Source: Pseudomonas sediminis (lineage in GTDB: Bacteria; Pseudomonadota; Gammaproteobacteria; Pseudomonadales; Pseudomonadaceae). Taken from it: a stretch of 64,000 nt of DNA. The notes beneath the pieces were generated by a model. That model ran no database searches and was not told the origin of the DNA. It saw nothing but the letters and a program-made list of their open reading frames with translations. Within the stretch, counting starts at the first letter, position 1; each line of letters starts with the position of its first letter. A program made the translations under genes and the position numbers. Positions 9,033 through 18,094 of the stretch are shown one piece after another. The DNA lies in NCBI RefSeq assembly GCF_039555755.1, contig NZ_CP154631.1, forward strand, positions 4,216,001 to 4,280,000, given 5' to 3'.

Positions 9033-9581
9033 ATGGGGCATTGGCTAGTCATCGACCTGGAGGCCACCACCGACGAAGGCGGCTGGGCGATGGAAGAAAT
9101 GGAAATCATCGAAATCGGAGCCAGCCTGGTCGGAGCAGACGGTCATGAGCGCGATCACTTTCAACGCTTCATCAGGCCACAGCGCCGCCCCTGCCTGACC
9201 GACTTCTGCCGCGAACTCACCCATATCACCCAGGCAGAGATCGACAGCGCCGCTACCCTGCCCCAGGTCTGCGCTCAGTTCGAGCGCTGGCTGACCCAGC
9301 ATGCACCACGCCTGGTCGGCTGGAGCAGCTGGGGGGATTACGACCGCCGCCAGCTGGAGCAGGAATGGCGTCAACATCAGTTGCACAGCCTGCTGACCCA
9401 GGTGCCGCACCTCAACCTCAAACAGGCTTTCGCCAAGGCGCGCCAATTGCAGCGCCCGGTTGGCCTGCACAGTGCCCTGCAACTGGCTGGCATGCAGTTT
9501 CAAGGGCAACAGCACCGCGCCCTCGAAGATGCGCGTAACACCGCCCGCCTGCTGCCACTGGTATTGCCCCTCAAAGACTGA
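9033..9581 (+). CDS. DEDDh 3'-5' exonuclease of the RNase T/KapD type
   Basis: 182 residues, ATG behind TAAGGAGCGCCC. ExoI VIDLEATTDEGG carries the first Asp-Glu pair, ExoII is in GWSSWGDYDRRQLEQE, and ExoIII is HRALEDARNTARLLP with the His and last Asp of the DEDDh set. Stand-alone proteins of this size act as exoribonucleases (ERI-1, KapD-like). Whether it targets RNA or DNA is not visible. Transcribed alone. Confidence 0.88.
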   Translation: MGHWLVIDLEATTDEGGWAMEEMEIIEIGASLVGADGHERDHFQRFIRPQRRPCLTDFCRELTHITQAEIDSAATLPQVCAQFERWLTQHAPRLVGWSSWGDYDRRQLEQEWRQHQLHSLLTQVPHLNLKQAFAKARQLQRPVGLHSALQLAGMQFQGQQHRALEDARNTARLLPLVLPLKD

Positions 9582-9719
9582 TGACGAAGAAAAGGCGCTT
9601 GGGCATACTGGCGACCCTTTTATGGCCTGCCATGCATGGCGGTCACCCTTCGGGCCGTCGTCACACGACGTTAAACATGGCTTCCAGCAACTTTTTCAAC
9701 CCCTTCCGAGGAATCGCAG

Positions 9720-10001
9720 ATGTTCAAGGTCAACGAATACTTCGACGGCACCGTCAAATCCATCGGTTTCACCATGGCTGAAGGCCCTGCCACCATCGGC
9801 GTAATGGCCCCGGGCGAATACGAATTCGGCACCAGCCAGCTGGAAGTCATGCACGTGGTTGCCGGCGCTCTGACCGTCAAGCTGCCAGGCAGCGACAGCT
9901 GGAACACCTTCGAAGCCGGCAGCAAGTTCACCGTCGAGGCCAACAGCAAGTTCCAGCTGAAGGTAGCCGTAGACACTGCCTACCTCTGCGAATACCGCTA
10001 A
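9720..10001 (+). CDS. ppnP: Pyrimidine/purine nucleoside phosphorylase PpnP (DUF1255)
   Basis: 93 residues behind GAGGAATCGCAG. Starts [17 protein letters not shown] and contains the cupin-like core [21 protein letters not shown] and [17 protein letters not shown], near-invariant in PpnP (formerly YaiE). The enzyme splits nucleosides with phosphate to a base and ribose-1-phosphate in salvage. Length fits the family (about 94). Followed by an intrinsic terminator. Confidence 0.96.
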   Translation: MFKVNEYFDGTVKSIGFTMAEGPATIGVMAPGEYEFGTSQLEVMHVVAGALTVKLPGSDSWNTFEAGSKFTVEANSKFQLKVAVDTAYLCEYR

Positions 10002-10016
10002 GCCACAGGCCTCATG

Positions 10017-10045
10017 AAAAACCGGCCCTCGCGGCCGGTTTTTTC
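10017..10045 (+). terminator. Intrinsic terminator after ppnP
   Basis: AAAACCGGCC / GGCCGGTTTT stem with a short CTCG-type loop followed by TTTTTTC, 15 bases after the stop codon. Confidence 0.93.
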
Positions 10046-10072
10046 TTTCATGCTCACCAGCAGGACATACCC

Positions 10073-10924
10073 ATGCCACGCAGCGCACTTATCGTCCCCA
10101 TTGCCTTGCTCGTGGTGGCCATGGTCTCGATCCAGAGCGGCGCCTCGCTGGCCAAGAACCTGTTCCCGCTAGTCGGTGCCGAAGGCACCACGGCGCTGCG
10201 CCTGGTGCTCGGCGCGATCATCCTGTCGCTGGTGATGCAACCGTGGCGTGCACGTCTGGACCTGCGCAAGTGCCACGTCCTGCTGGCTTACGGCCTGGCG
10301 CTGGGCGGCATGAACCTGATGTTCTACATGTCGCTGCAAAGCATTCCACTGGGCATCGCCGTGGCCCTGGAGTTCACCGGGCCGCTGGCCCTGGCGTTGC
10401 TTTCCTCGCGCCGCCTGCTGGATTTCGTCTGGGTGATCCTGGCCGTCGCCGGGCTGTGGATGCTGCTGCCTACCGGCGCCACGCAACACGCCATCGATCC
10501 GCTCGGCGCAGCCCTGGCACTCGGCGCGGGTGTTTGCTGGTCGCTGTACATCATCTTCGGACAGAAAGCCGGCGCCCAGCATGGCCGCCACACCGTTGCC
10601 CTAGGCACCTGGGTCGCCGCTCTCCTGGTACTGCCCATCGGAGCCTGGCATGCCGGCAGTAACCTGCTGAGCCTAGACCTGCTGCCCATCGCCCTGGGTG
10701 TCGCGGTGCTGTCCTCGGCCCTGCCCTACAGCCTGGAGATGGTCGCCCTTACGCGACTACCAGCGCGCACCTTCAGCGTACTGATGAGCCTGGAGCCGGC
10801 AGTCGCGGCAATGTGCGGCCTGGCCTTTCTCGGCGAGAAGCTGCTCTGGGGCCAGTGGCTGGCCGTCGGCGCGATCATCGTCGCCTCGGCCGGGGCGGCC
10901 GCCACTATCAAGCCAAAAAGTTAA
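10073..10924 (+). CDS. rhtA: RhtA-like threonine/homoserine exporter (EamA/DMT family)
   Basis: 283 residues with about ten hydrophobic helices. Starts MPRSALIVPIALLVVAM; family features include SIQSGASLAKNLFPLVGAEGT, GGMNLMFYMSLQSIPLGIAV and the repeated EamA signature SLEPAVAAMCGLAFLGE near the C terminus. RhtA exports threonine and homoserine in E. coli; the substrate here is inferred. AGGA lies 9 bases before the ATG. Its TAA stop shares bases with the stop of the convergent ABC gene (TTAA), leaving no room for a terminator between them. Confidence 0.88.
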   Translation: MPRSALIVPIALLVVAMVSIQSGASLAKNLFPLVGAEGTTALRLVLGAIILSLVMQPWRARLDLRKCHVLLAYGLALGGMNLMFYMSLQSIPLGIAVALEFTGPLALALLSSRRLLDFVWVILAVAGLWMLLPTGATQHAIDPLGAALALGAGVCWSLYIIFGQKAGAQHGRHTVALGTWVAALLVLPIGAWHAGSNLLSLDLLPIALGVAVLSSALPYSLEMVALTRLPARTFSVLMSLEPAVAAMCGLAFLGEKLLWGQWLAVGAIIVASAGAAATIKPKS

Positions 10925-12678
10925 GTACCGAACTGCAACTCGGCCAGCCGCGCATAGAGCGGGCTGCTTTCGATCAACTCGGCATGGCTGCCGATGGCAG
11001 CCAAACGGCCCTGTTCGATCACTGCGATGCGATCCGCTTGCTTCACCGTGGCCAGACGGTGAGCGATCACCAGCGTGGTACGCCCGGCCATCAGCGATGG
11101 CAGCGCCTGCTGGATCAGGTGTTCACTCTCGGCATCCAGCGCACTGGTGGCCTCGTCGAGCAGCAGGATCGGCGCATCGGCCAGCAAGGCACGAGCAATG
11201 GCCAGACGTTGACGCTGGCCACCGGAAAGCCCAAGCCCGGACTCACCGAGATGGGTCTGGTAGCCCTGCGGCAAACGCTGGATGAACTCATGAGCGTGTG
11301 CCGCTCGCGCGGCCGCCTCCACCTCGGCTTGGCTGGCATCCAGGCGGCCGTAGCGAATGTTGTCTTCGACCGAGCCGAAGAACAGCGCGGGATTCTGTGA
11401 CACCAGAGCGAAACAGGCGCGCAGCTCGCGCGGCTCGAGCTGATCGATCGGTACACCGTCGATGAGGATGCGCCCGCCCTGCGGGTCGAAAAAACGCAGC
11501 AGCAGATCGAACAGCGTCGACTTGCCAGCACCGGACGGCCCCACCAGCGCCAGCGTCTCACCCGCTGCCACCTGCAAATCGATGCCATCGACGGCATAGC
11601 TGTCCGCGCGCGATGGATAAGCGAAGCGCACGCCCTGCAACTCGATACGTCCCTGCACCGGCTGCGGCAGATGCTGCGGCTGCTCTGGCGCCACGATGGC
11701 GTTACTGGCGCGCAATAGCTCGCCGATACGCTCGGCGGCGCCTGCGGCGCGCTGCAACTCACCGATCACCTCACTCAGCGTGCTGAAGGACGAGCCGACG
11801 ATCAGGCTGTAGAACACGAAGGCTGCCAACTCACCGCCAGAGATACGCCCGGCGATCACATCCATGCCGCCGACCCAGAGCATCACCCCCACCGCACCCA
11901 GTACCAGCACGATGACCACGGTGATCAGCCACGAACGCTGGGCGATGCGCTTACGCGCCACATCGAAAGCGGCCTCGGCCGACTCACCGAAGCGTCGCTT
12001 GTCCTCGTTCTGATGGTTGTAGGCCTGCACCGTCTTGATCTGCCCCAGCGTCTCGCCGACGTAGCTGCCGACATCCGCCACGCGGTCCTGGCTCTGCCGC
12101 GACAGCGCGCGCACACGGCGTCCAAACAGCAGGATCGGCGCTACCACCAGCGGCAGGGCCAGCAGGACGATGCCGCTGAGTTTGGGATTGGTCACCACCA
12201 GCAGCACGCTGCCACCGATCAGCATGATCAGATTGCGCAGCGCCATCGACAGTGACGAGCCGATCACCGACTGCAGCAAGGTGGTATCGGCGGTCAGCCG
12301 CGACTGGATTTCCGAGCTGCGATTGCTCTCGTAGACGCCAGGATGCAACTCGATCAGGTGATCGAACACACGCCGACGAATATCCGCGACCACCCGCTCG
12401 CCGATCCATGACACCAGGTAGAAGCGCGTGTAGGTGCCGAAGGCCAGCGCCAATACCAGCACGAAAAACAGCAGCAGGGACTGCCGCAGCGCGGCCGGCG
12501 ACTGCGTGGCCAGCCCCTGATCCACCAGCAACTTGATGCCCTGGCCCATGGACAAGGTGATCGCCGCCGTGAACATCAGTGCCAGCAGCGCACCCAGCAC
12601 TCGGCCGCGATAAGGCGCGATAAAGCGCCAGGCCAGGCGTATGGCGCCACGCTGGCGAGAAGAAAGCATCGATGTCAT
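10921..12678 (-). CDS. ABC exporter, fused membrane and ATPase domains (MsbA/LmrA type)
   Basis: 585 residues. Residues of about 20-310 hold six membrane helices (LGALLALMFTAAITLSM onward) and the rest an ATPase: Walker A GPSGAGKST (about 381), Q-loop SQNPALFFG, signature LGLSGGQRQRLAIARALL (about 484), Walker B ILLLDEATS and the H-loop IAHRLAT. Functions as a homodimer in the inner membrane. It starts 8 bases after the DoxX-like gene, so it looks like the last gene of a five-gene operon, which hints at a link to thiol/redox chemistry rather than drug efflux; that is inference. MsbA proper is unlikely without lpxK alongside. Confidence 0.9.
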   Translation of the reverse strand: MTSMLSSRQRGAIRLAWRFIAPYRGRVLGALLALMFTAAITLSMGQGIKLLVDQGLATQSPAALRQSLLLFFVLVLALAFGTYTRFYLVSWIGERVVADIRRRVFDHLIELHPGVYESNRSSEIQSRLTADTTLLQSVIGSSLSMALRNLIMLIGGSVLLVVTNPKLSGIVLLALPLVVAPILLFGRRVRALSRQSQDRVADVGSYVGETLGQIKTVQAYNHQNEDKRRFGESAEAAFDVARKRIAQRSWLITVVIVLVLGAVGVMLWVGGMDVIAGRISGGELAAFVFYSLIVGSSFSTLSEVIGELQRAAGAAERIGELLRASNAIVAPEQPQHLPQPVQGRIELQGVRFAYPSRADSYAVDGIDLQVAAGETLALVGPSGAGKSTLFDLLLRFFDPQGGRILIDGVPIDQLEPRELRACFALVSQNPALFFGSVEDNIRYGRLDASQAEVEAAARAAHAHEFIQRLPQGYQTHLGESGLGLSGGQRQRLAIARALLADAPILLLDEATSALDAESEHLIQQALPSLMAGRTTLVIAHRLATVKQADRIAVIEQGRLAAIGSHAELIESSPLYARLAELQFGT

Positions 12679-12686
12679 GACGGGTC

Positions 12687-13094
12687 TCAGGAGTCAGCAG
12701 CCGAGGGCGCTTCAGCCAGCCAGGCCACTGCGCACAAGGCCAGCGCAGCCAGGTTGGTCGAAAGCGGATTGAACGCCTGAATCAACAGATGGGGGCTCAG
12801 CAGCACAACATCAAGCAGCAACACCAACAACACCGCGCCAGCGACCAGCAAGGGCCAACGTTGGCGCCGCACCGTCAGCAGCAGGATGCCCAGAAGGATC
12901 TCGGCAATACCGCCGACAGCCGCGATCAGCTGCGGCGCGAACAGCGGATGATCTGGCAGGCCATGGGCCGCGATCATCGCCACTTCGTCAGGGCTGAGCC
13001 AGAGAATCTTCGGCGCCAGGCCATGCCAGATGAACACCAGTGCCAGAGCCAATCGAGCGAGCCAGGCGATCTGCGCCAGGCGCCGATCAGTCAT
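12687..13094 (-). CDS. DoxX-like small membrane protein
   Basis: 135 residues, four hydrophobic segments, starting MTDRRLAQIAWLARLAL with FIWHGLAPKILW and GIAEILLGILLLTV, a pattern shared by the DoxX-like family. DoxX relatives associate with quinone- or thiol-linked redox enzymes; activity here is unknown. Its first 8 bases overlap the end of the DCC-family gene, and the ABC exporter begins 8 bases after its stop. Confidence 0.8.
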   Translation of the reverse strand: MTDRRLAQIAWLARLALALVFIWHGLAPKILWLSPDEVAMIAAHGLPDHPLFAPQLIAAVGGIAEILLGILLLTVRRQRWPLLVAGAVLLVLLLDVVLLSPHLLIQAFNPLSTNLAALALCAVAWLAEAPSAADS

Positions 13095-13521
13095 GCAGAA
13101 AGCGCTCAGCGTGATCGGCAGTGGGCAGCAGACAGACCTGGTAGCGCCCGAACAGGCGGTAGCGATTCAGCGCGATGCGGTCATAACACCAGTCACGCAG
13201 TGGGCGCGGAATCAGGCGCAGCCAGACAAGAACACGCCAGGGCTGGGGCAACCGCGCAAGAATGCACAACAGCGCCGTGGAGCGTAGATGCAACCCCGCC
13301 TCATCGATCAGCGCCATGCTGTCGAAACGGTCGGTCGGCAGCCCATACCAGGCCAGCAACGCCTGGCCTTGCACCGACTGCACCGACGCCAGGCGAAACT
13401 GGCGTTGGCGGTCATGCCGAATGAGGAATCTCGCCCAGCCATTGCACAGCTTGCAGACGCCATCGAACAGGACGACACGCTCGCCTGCAGCAAGACCGGG
13501 CGGCAGCGACTGCTGCGTCAT
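13087..13521 (-). CDS. DCC-family thiol-disulfide oxidoreductase-like protein (DUF393)
   Basis: 144 residues. Near the N terminus VVLFDGVCKLCNGWARFLIRH has the family's D-G-x-C-x-x-C motif, with the thioredoxin-like CKLC pair; later SMALIDEAGLHLRSTALLCIL and WCYDRIALNRYRLFG are family-typical. The protein probably exchanges disulfides, but partners are not established. Coupled on both sides: ATGA overlap with the DUF1287 gene upstream and an 8-base overlap with the DoxX-like gene downstream. Confidence 0.88.
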   Translation of the reverse strand: MTQQSLPPGLAAGERVVLFDGVCKLCNGWARFLIRHDRQRQFRLASVQSVQGQALLAWYGLPTDRFDSMALIDEAGLHLRSTALLCILARLPQPWRVLVWLRLIPRPLRDWCYDRIALNRYRLFGRYQVCLLPTADHAERFLHD

Positions 13522-14108
13522 TGGCCAGCGCTCGCCTGTTGCGCCAGAGGGCGGTAATGGCCGGTGATGCGGTAGGCGAACAGGATGTCCTCCTCCTGCG
13601 TGCCCCGGCCGATGTTGTGCAGCACTAGCGGTGTGCCTGTTGCAGCCTGACGGTCGCTGACGATGCCGATATGGGTAAGGCCACGCCCCAGATCCCAGGT
13701 GACGATATCGCCGGCACGGTAGGCCGAAGCATCCTGCTTGACCGCAAGCGCCCAGCCCTGACGCTTGAACCAGGTCATCAGGTTGGGCACGCGGCGGTGA
13801 TCGATGTTGCTGTCCGGGCGACTCAGCCCCCAGTTCATCGGATAGGAGGCGAAGTTGCCGCGCATGTCGCGATGCACCGCCTCCTGGAGATCCAGCCCCT
13901 GCTGACGCAGCGCGCGGATCACCACGTCAGTGCAGACGCCGGTGACCATCGGTACGTCGCCGCCCGGATAGCTCAGCGTGCGGTAGGCCGGGTCATAACC
14001 CAAGGTCACGCCGACCTGCTTACGTGCATCGAGCACCAGCTTGTCAGCCTCTATGGCTTGCGCGGCAAGTGCCAGCGACCAAGCCAGCAGTAGAACCAGC
14101 ATGCGCAT
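13518..14108 (-). CDS. DUF1287 secreted protein
   Basis: 196 residues, ATG behind AGGAG (6-base spacing). Signal peptide MRMLVLLLAWSLALAAQA. Conserved blocks YRTLSYPGGDVPMVTGVCTDVVIRAL, NIDHRRVPNLMTWF, AGDIVTWDLGRGLTHIGIVSD and VLHNIGRGTQEED define DUF1287. The Cys-Thr-Asp followed later by THIG and LHN resembles the Cys/His/Asn arrangement of NlpC/P60-like hydrolases, so a periplasmic amidase or peptidase is plausible but unproven. Second gene of the operon. Confidence 0.88.
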   Translation of the reverse strand: MRMLVLLLAWSLALAAQAIEADKLVLDARKQVGVTLGYDPAYRTLSYPGGDVPMVTGVCTDVVIRALRQQGLDLQEAVHRDMRGNFASYPMNWGLSRPDSNIDHRRVPNLMTWFKRQGWALAVKQDASAYRAGDIVTWDLGRGLTHIGIVSDRQAATGTPLVLHNIGRGTQEEDILFAYRITGHYRPLAQQASAGQ

Positions 14109-14117
14109 TTCGATCTC

Positions 14118-15233
14118 CTATCGACTCAGCGGGTATAGCAACTCTTCCTTGTACCCCGCCCAGACCCGCACGGCATCAGGGAAGACATCATCCAGCGCCA
14201 CGTCACCACTGTCGACCAGCAGCGGCCGGCCCTCCAGCGTCGCCAGCTTGCGCTTGGTGGCCACCACACGCAGGCGCTCCAAGCCGATGGCGCGCAGCAC
14301 ACGCGGGCTGATCTGCTGATTGCCACGGCCGACAATATGGCCCTGACCGCCGATTGCGGTCACCAGCAGGTAAGTCGGGTGCCCGTCGACCAGATCGAAC
14401 AGCTCGGTTTCATTCACGTCGCGGGCGATGATCTGGCCGGCTTCGATCACATCGACGCCCAGCAGCGTGGTTTCCAGCCCCAGATTCTGCGCCAGGCCGT
14501 GCAGGGTCGAGCCTGGGCCGAACACGTAGCGCGCGTCTGGCTCCCACTCCGCCTCCAGCCAGGCGGCGAGATCGGCCAGCACCAACTCTTCGGACTCCAC
14601 GCCACCCTGCTTGACTGCCTGCACGTAACCGCCCTCCTGCGGCACGCACAGCTCGCCATACCAGCGTGCGGTGACACGGCCTTCACGCAGGGCGCTCTCA
14701 TCGATATCACGCACTTCGCCGCTGGCCAATCGCACCAGGCCGCCGTCTACCAGGCGCGCCGTCAGTTCGCCCGCGGCTCGCGGGCTGATGGCATAGACGC
14801 CGGACTGGATCTTCACTCCTGCAGGAATGCCCAACACCGGCTGCCCGTCCCTGATAGCGGCGCAAACATCGCGCGCGGTACCGTCGCCACCGGCGAAGAG
14901 AATCAACGCCACACCGGCGTCCTGCAGTTGCCGCACCGCACGCTGGGTATCTTCGGCGGTGGTCGCACCTTCGCTCAACTCACCCAGCAAACGATGTTCG
15001 AAGCCCATCTGCGCCAAAAGATCGCCACCCATGGCGCCGGGGTAGCTGACGAACTCAATGCGCTCTTGCAGGGTCAACAACTGCTCAAGCGCGGTGCGCG
15101 TACGTTGTGCAGCTTTTGGCTCGACACCCAGAGCCAGCGCCTGCTCGGCCATGCCGTCGCTGCCCTTGAACGCTGCCGGGCCACCCAGGCCGGCCAGCGG
15201 ATTGATGATCAGACCAATATGAAAACGCGACAT
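14118..15233 (-). CDS. ATP-NAD kinase-like (COG3199) protein
   Basis: 371 residues from ATG 15233 (MSRFHIGLIINPLAGLGGPAAFKGSDG) behind GAGGAACTC. The diacylglycerol/NAD-kinase nucleotide motif LILFAGGDGTARDV (about 105-118) and VLGIPAGVKIQSGVYAISP identify the COG3199 branch, which also includes AcoX-like proteins. It differs from true NAD kinase NadK in length and in the C-terminal part (GNQQISPRVLRAIGLERLRVVATKRKL). Activity is unknown. The DUF1287 gene starts 9 bases after the stop. Confidence 0.85.
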   Translation of the reverse strand: MSRFHIGLIINPLAGLGGPAAFKGSDGMAEQALALGVEPKAAQRTRTALEQLLTLQERIEFVSYPGAMGGDLLAQMGFEHRLLGELSEGATTAEDTQRAVRQLQDAGVALILFAGGDGTARDVCAAIRDGQPVLGIPAGVKIQSGVYAISPRAAGELTARLVDGGLVRLASGEVRDIDESALREGRVTARWYGELCVPQEGGYVQAVKQGGVESEELVLADLAAWLEAEWEPDARYVFGPGSTLHGLAQNLGLETTLLGVDVIEAGQIIARDVNETELFDLVDGHPTYLLVTAIGGQGHIVGRGNQQISPRVLRAIGLERLRVVATKRKLATLEGRPLLVDSGDVALDDVFPDAVRVWAGYKEELLYPLSR

Positions 15234-15329
15234 GAGTTCCTCGTTCCACACAGGCTGGCACGCAGCCTGCAATACGATTTTTGCACTGTGTTTTGTGACG
15301 GAGTTCCGCCGTCTTGGAATCTGTTTAAA

Positions 15330-15465
15330 GTATTGCGAGCTAGAGCCAGGCAAGGCGAAATCGGGCGAACAAGCGGAGTTTACGAGTAGTAAATGAGCTT
15401 TCTGAGCCCGATTTCAAAGCAGCATGGCCGACGTGCAGCAGACTTCGAGCAGGTTCCTAATTGTC
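15330..15465. repeat. Palindromic intergenic element
   Basis: Between the NAD-kinase-like gene and the divergent PA1571-family gene. Perfect arms GAAATCGGGC (15357-15366) and GCCCGATTTC (15406-15415) enclose a second stem (TTTAC GAGTA GTAAA, 15379-15393, extendable to GCGGAGTTTAC/GTAAATGAGC). Flanks are non-coding. It looks like an interspersed chromosomal element, but only one copy is present here so the repeat status is inference. Confidence 0.55.
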
Positions 15466-15523
15466 ACCGCGCCTTCATCTGGATGTCCCAGACTGGCGCC
15501 CACCACTGATGAGGAGACAGGCC

Positions 15524-15697
15524 ATGAGCTTGCAAGACAACGCCGCCCAATGCCCCGCCACCGCGCAACAGCAGGAACCGGTGGGCGGTTTTATCATCGA
15601 CGGCCAAGGCCGCGAAGTGCCCATTACCGAAGACATGATCCAAGAGGCGTGTGACGCCCTGGAAGAAAGTCGCCAACGCGTCAGCCAGCAGGCGTGA
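15524..15697 (+). CDS. PA1571-family small protein
   Basis: 57 residues from ATG 15524 behind GATGAGGAGACAGGCC. The core PVGGFIIDGQGREVPITEDMIQ with a helical acidic C terminus (ACDALEESRQR) matches the short PA1571-type family found across Pseudomonas. No function is known. No membrane segment, no signal. Transcribed alone away from the NAD-kinase-like operon. Confidence 0.8.
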   Translation: MSLQDNAAQCPATAQQQEPVGGFIIDGQGREVPITEDMIQEACDALEESRQRVSQQA

Positions 15698-15738
15698 ATC
15701 CGCTGCGCTGGGCTCTCAACGTGCCCAGCGCGCATACC

Positions 15739-16134
15739 TTACTCGCTCGGCACCAGTTTCAACGACAGTGAGTTGATGCAGTAGCGCAACCCGGTCGGGC
15801 GTGGGCCATCGGGGAACACATGCCCCAGATGCGCGTCGCATTTGGCGCATTTGACTTCGATGCGATGCATGCCATGGCTGTAATCGTCGAGGCTGGCGAT
15901 CACCTCGTCATTGATCGGCTGAAAATAGCTCGGCCAACCGCTGCCCGAGTCGTATTTGGCGTCCGAGTCGAACAGCGCCTCGCCACAGCAGGCGCAGTGG
16001 TAGATGCCAGGGGTTTTGCTGTCGTGATAAGCGCCGGTGAACGGCCGCTCAGTGCCACCCAGTCGGCAGACATGAAACTGCTCGTCGGTCAGCTCTTCGC
16101 GCCAGCTATCCAGGGGTTTTTCGACTTTATCCAC
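15739..16134 (-). CDS. msrB: Peptide-methionine (R)-S-oxide reductase
   Basis: 131 residues starting at a GTG (16134), [19 protein letters not shown], with AGGAGGAAC upstream; upstream frame remains open without ATG support. MsrB repairs methionine-R-sulfoxide in proteins using thioredoxin. Zinc ligands are two CxxC pairs (HCACCGE and [14 protein letters not shown]); the active Cys is in [13 protein letters not shown] near the C terminus, with the conserved [10 protein letters not shown] and His residues. Full family length. Confidence 0.96.
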   Translation of the reverse strand: MDKVEKPLDSWREELTDEQFHVCRLGGTERPFTGAYHDSKTPGIYHCACCGEALFDSDAKYDSGSGWPSYFQPINDEVIASLDDYSHGMHRIEVKCAKCDAHLGHVFPDGPRPTGLRYCINSLSLKLVPSE

Positions 16135-16412
16135 GAACGGAGTTCCTCCTCGGTAATGGGCGATACGCGGCGTTGCAGGCTGCGCCAGCGCCTGGTGGCA
16201 ACCGCTGCCAAAGCGAGCGGTGTGCGACTGCTCGGTCACTGTGCACCCTTTGGCAGGCCAGAAAAAAGCCGGGCGGATACCTTTGCCGCGCTCAGGGCGC
16301 CACGTATGATTCGACCCCAGTCTGTCACCCGCGTTACAGGCTGCCAAGATTCCCCGTCGAGAGAATTTTGCAGCGTATTTGCGTGGGCTCTCCTTAGCTC
16401 GGGATTCCTTAC

Positions 16413-17624
16413 ATGCAGGTCAGCAAATCGAACAAGCTCGCCAACGTCTGCTATGACATTCGCGGGCCGGTGCTCAAGCACGCCAAGCGTCTGGAAGAGG
16501 AAGGTCATCGCATCCTCAAGCTGAACATCGGCAATCCGGCGCCGTTCGGTTTCGAGGCTCCGGAAGAAATTCTTCAGGACGTCATCCGCAACCTGCCTAC
16601 GGCGCAGGGCTACAGCGACTCCAAGGGACTGTTCAGCGCACGCAAGGCGGTGATGCAGTACTACCAGCAAAAGCAGGTCGAAGGCGTCACCATCGAGGAC
16701 ATCTACCTCGGCAACGGCGTATCCGAGCTGATCGTCATGGCCATGCAGGCGCTGCTAAACAACGGTGACGAGGTGCTGATTCCGGCACCTGACTATCCGC
16801 TGTGGACTGCTGCCGTGGCCCTGTCCGGCGGCAAGCCGGTGCACTACCTGTGCGACGAACAGGCCGACTGGTTCCCCGACATTGCCGACATGCGCGCCAA
16901 GATCACGCCCAATACCAAGGCACTGGTGCTGATCAACCCGAACAACCCCACCGGCGCGGTGTATTCGAAGGAAGTGCTGCAGGACATCGTCGAACTGGCG
17001 CGCCAGCACAACCTGGTGATCTTCTCCGACGAGATCTACGACAAGATCCTCTACGACGACGCCGTGCACATCAGCACCGCTTCGCTGGCACCAGACGTCC
17101 TCTGCCTGACCTTCAACGGCCTGTCCAAGAGCTACCGCGTGGCCGGTTTCCGCTCTGGCTGGGTGGCCATCTCCGGGCCCAAACACAGGGCGCAGAGCTA
17201 CATCGAAGGCCTGGATATCCTGGCCAACATGCGCCTGTGCGCCAACGTGCCAAGCCAGCATGCGATCCAGACCGCACTCGGTGGCTACCAGAGCATCAAC
17301 GACCTGGTACTGCCAAACGGTCGCTTGCTGGAACAGCGTAATCGGGCCTGGGAACTGCTCAACGATATTCCCGGGGTCAGCTGCGTCAAGCCCATGGGCG
17401 CGCTGTACGCCTTCCCGAAGATCGACCCGAAGGTCTGCCCAATCCACAATGACGAGAAGTTCGTCCTCGACCTGCTGCTTTCCGAGAAGCTGTTGATCGT
17501 TCAGGGCACCGCTTTCAACTGGCCGTGGCCGGATCACTTCCGCGTGGTCACCCTGCCCCGCGTCGACGACCTGGAGCAGGCCATCGGCCGTATCGGCAAC
17601 TTCCTCAAGGGATACAGCCAGTAA
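16413..17624 (+). CDS. alaA: AlaA-type alanine aminotransferase
   Basis: 403 residues, [20 protein letters not shown]. Class-I PLP aminotransferase: [44 protein letters not shown], and the PLP lysine in [17 protein letters not shown] (about residue 240), with a final [11 protein letters not shown] holding the substrate Arg. Sequence style matches E. coli AlaA (YfbQ), which makes alanine from pyruvate and glutamate. It lies divergently from msrB, as in P. aeruginosa. A 148-codon gene follows 6 bases later. Confidence 0.95.
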   Translation: MQVSKSNKLANVCYDIRGPVLKHAKRLEEEGHRILKLNIGNPAPFGFEAPEEILQDVIRNLPTAQGYSDSKGLFSARKAVMQYYQQKQVEGVTIEDIYLGNGVSELIVMAMQALLNNGDEVLIPAPDYPLWTAAVALSGGKPVHYLCDEQADWFPDIADMRAKITPNTKALVLINPNNPTGAVYSKEVLQDIVELARQHNLVIFSDEIYDKILYDDAVHISTASLAPDVLCLTFNGLSKSYRVAGFRSGWVAISGPKHRAQSYIEGLDILANMRLCANVPSQHAIQTALGGYQSINDLVLPNGRLLEQRNRAWELLNDIPGVSCVKPMGALYAFPKIDPKVCPIHNDEKFVLDLLLSEKLLIVQGTAFNWPWPDHFRVVTLPRVDDLEQAIGRIGNFLKGYSQ

Positions 17625-17630
17625 GCCGAC

Positions 17631-18077
17631 ATGGATCTGCAGATAGACGACTTCTACAAGGACGCCGCCAGCGGCCTGCTCATGCTCTATCAGGCCTTCC
17701 CGCGCAAGATGGCGCTGTACGTGGAAGACCTGATCGGGCGCGAGGAGCCGGATGAGTTCGGCCTGCCGAGCAAGCGTCACCAAGCCTGCCTGGGTGCACT
17801 GTTGTGGCTGGCCGAAGAAGGCTATCTGCGTTTCGAGTCGACCATCGCCTATGACGCACTGGATCAGGCCGTGTTGACCGAGAAGGGTTTTCTGCGCCTG
17901 TCGCGCGCGATTCCCCATGCCCTGCGCGAAGGTGAAGTGTTGCCGCCGAGCGTGCGCCGCGTCCATGCCACACTAGCCTTTCAGCTGCGCGAGGCCCTGG
18001 CCCAGCAGCACGGTGAGCGCACTGCCCGCCTCACTCGCCTGCTGTTCGAGAGCACGTTACACGGCCAAGAGACATAG
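17631..18077 (+). CDS. Conserved hypothetical protein, 148 residues
   Basis: Starts MDLQIDDFYKDAASGLLMLYQAFPRKMALYVEDLIG, a cytoplasmic-looking helical protein with ALLWLAEEGYLRFESTI resembling a winged-helix turn, but I do not assign a fold. Six bases from the alaA stop, so probably co-transcribed with it; htpX follows with its own promoter. P. aeruginosa has a hypothetical gene in the same position between alaA and htpX. Confidence 0.8.
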   Translation: MDLQIDDFYKDAASGLLMLYQAFPRKMALYVEDLIGREEPDEFGLPSKRHQACLGALLWLAEEGYLRFESTIAYDALDQAVLTEKGFLRLSRAIPHALREGEVLPPSVRRVHATLAFQLREALAQQHGERTARLTRLLFESTLHGQET

Positions 18078-18094
18078 TTTGAAATAGTCGCTGG

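Noticed and set aside
10921..12678. MsbA lipid A flippase as the identity of the ABC exporter
   Set aside because: The protein fits the general family, but lpxK is absent and the operon partners are redox-type proteins, so a lipid A role is not supported.
15739..16347. Longer MsrB starting far upstream
   Set aside because: The open frame extends, but the added residues have no MsrB similarity and lack a ribosome site; the GTG at 16134 gives the normal 131-residue length.
16755..17966. 403-codon open frame on the minus strand opposite alaA and the following gene
   Set aside because: It mirrors strong codon-biased genes in high-G+C DNA, has no ribosome site or family motif, and its Gln/Val-rich composition is typical of antisense frames.
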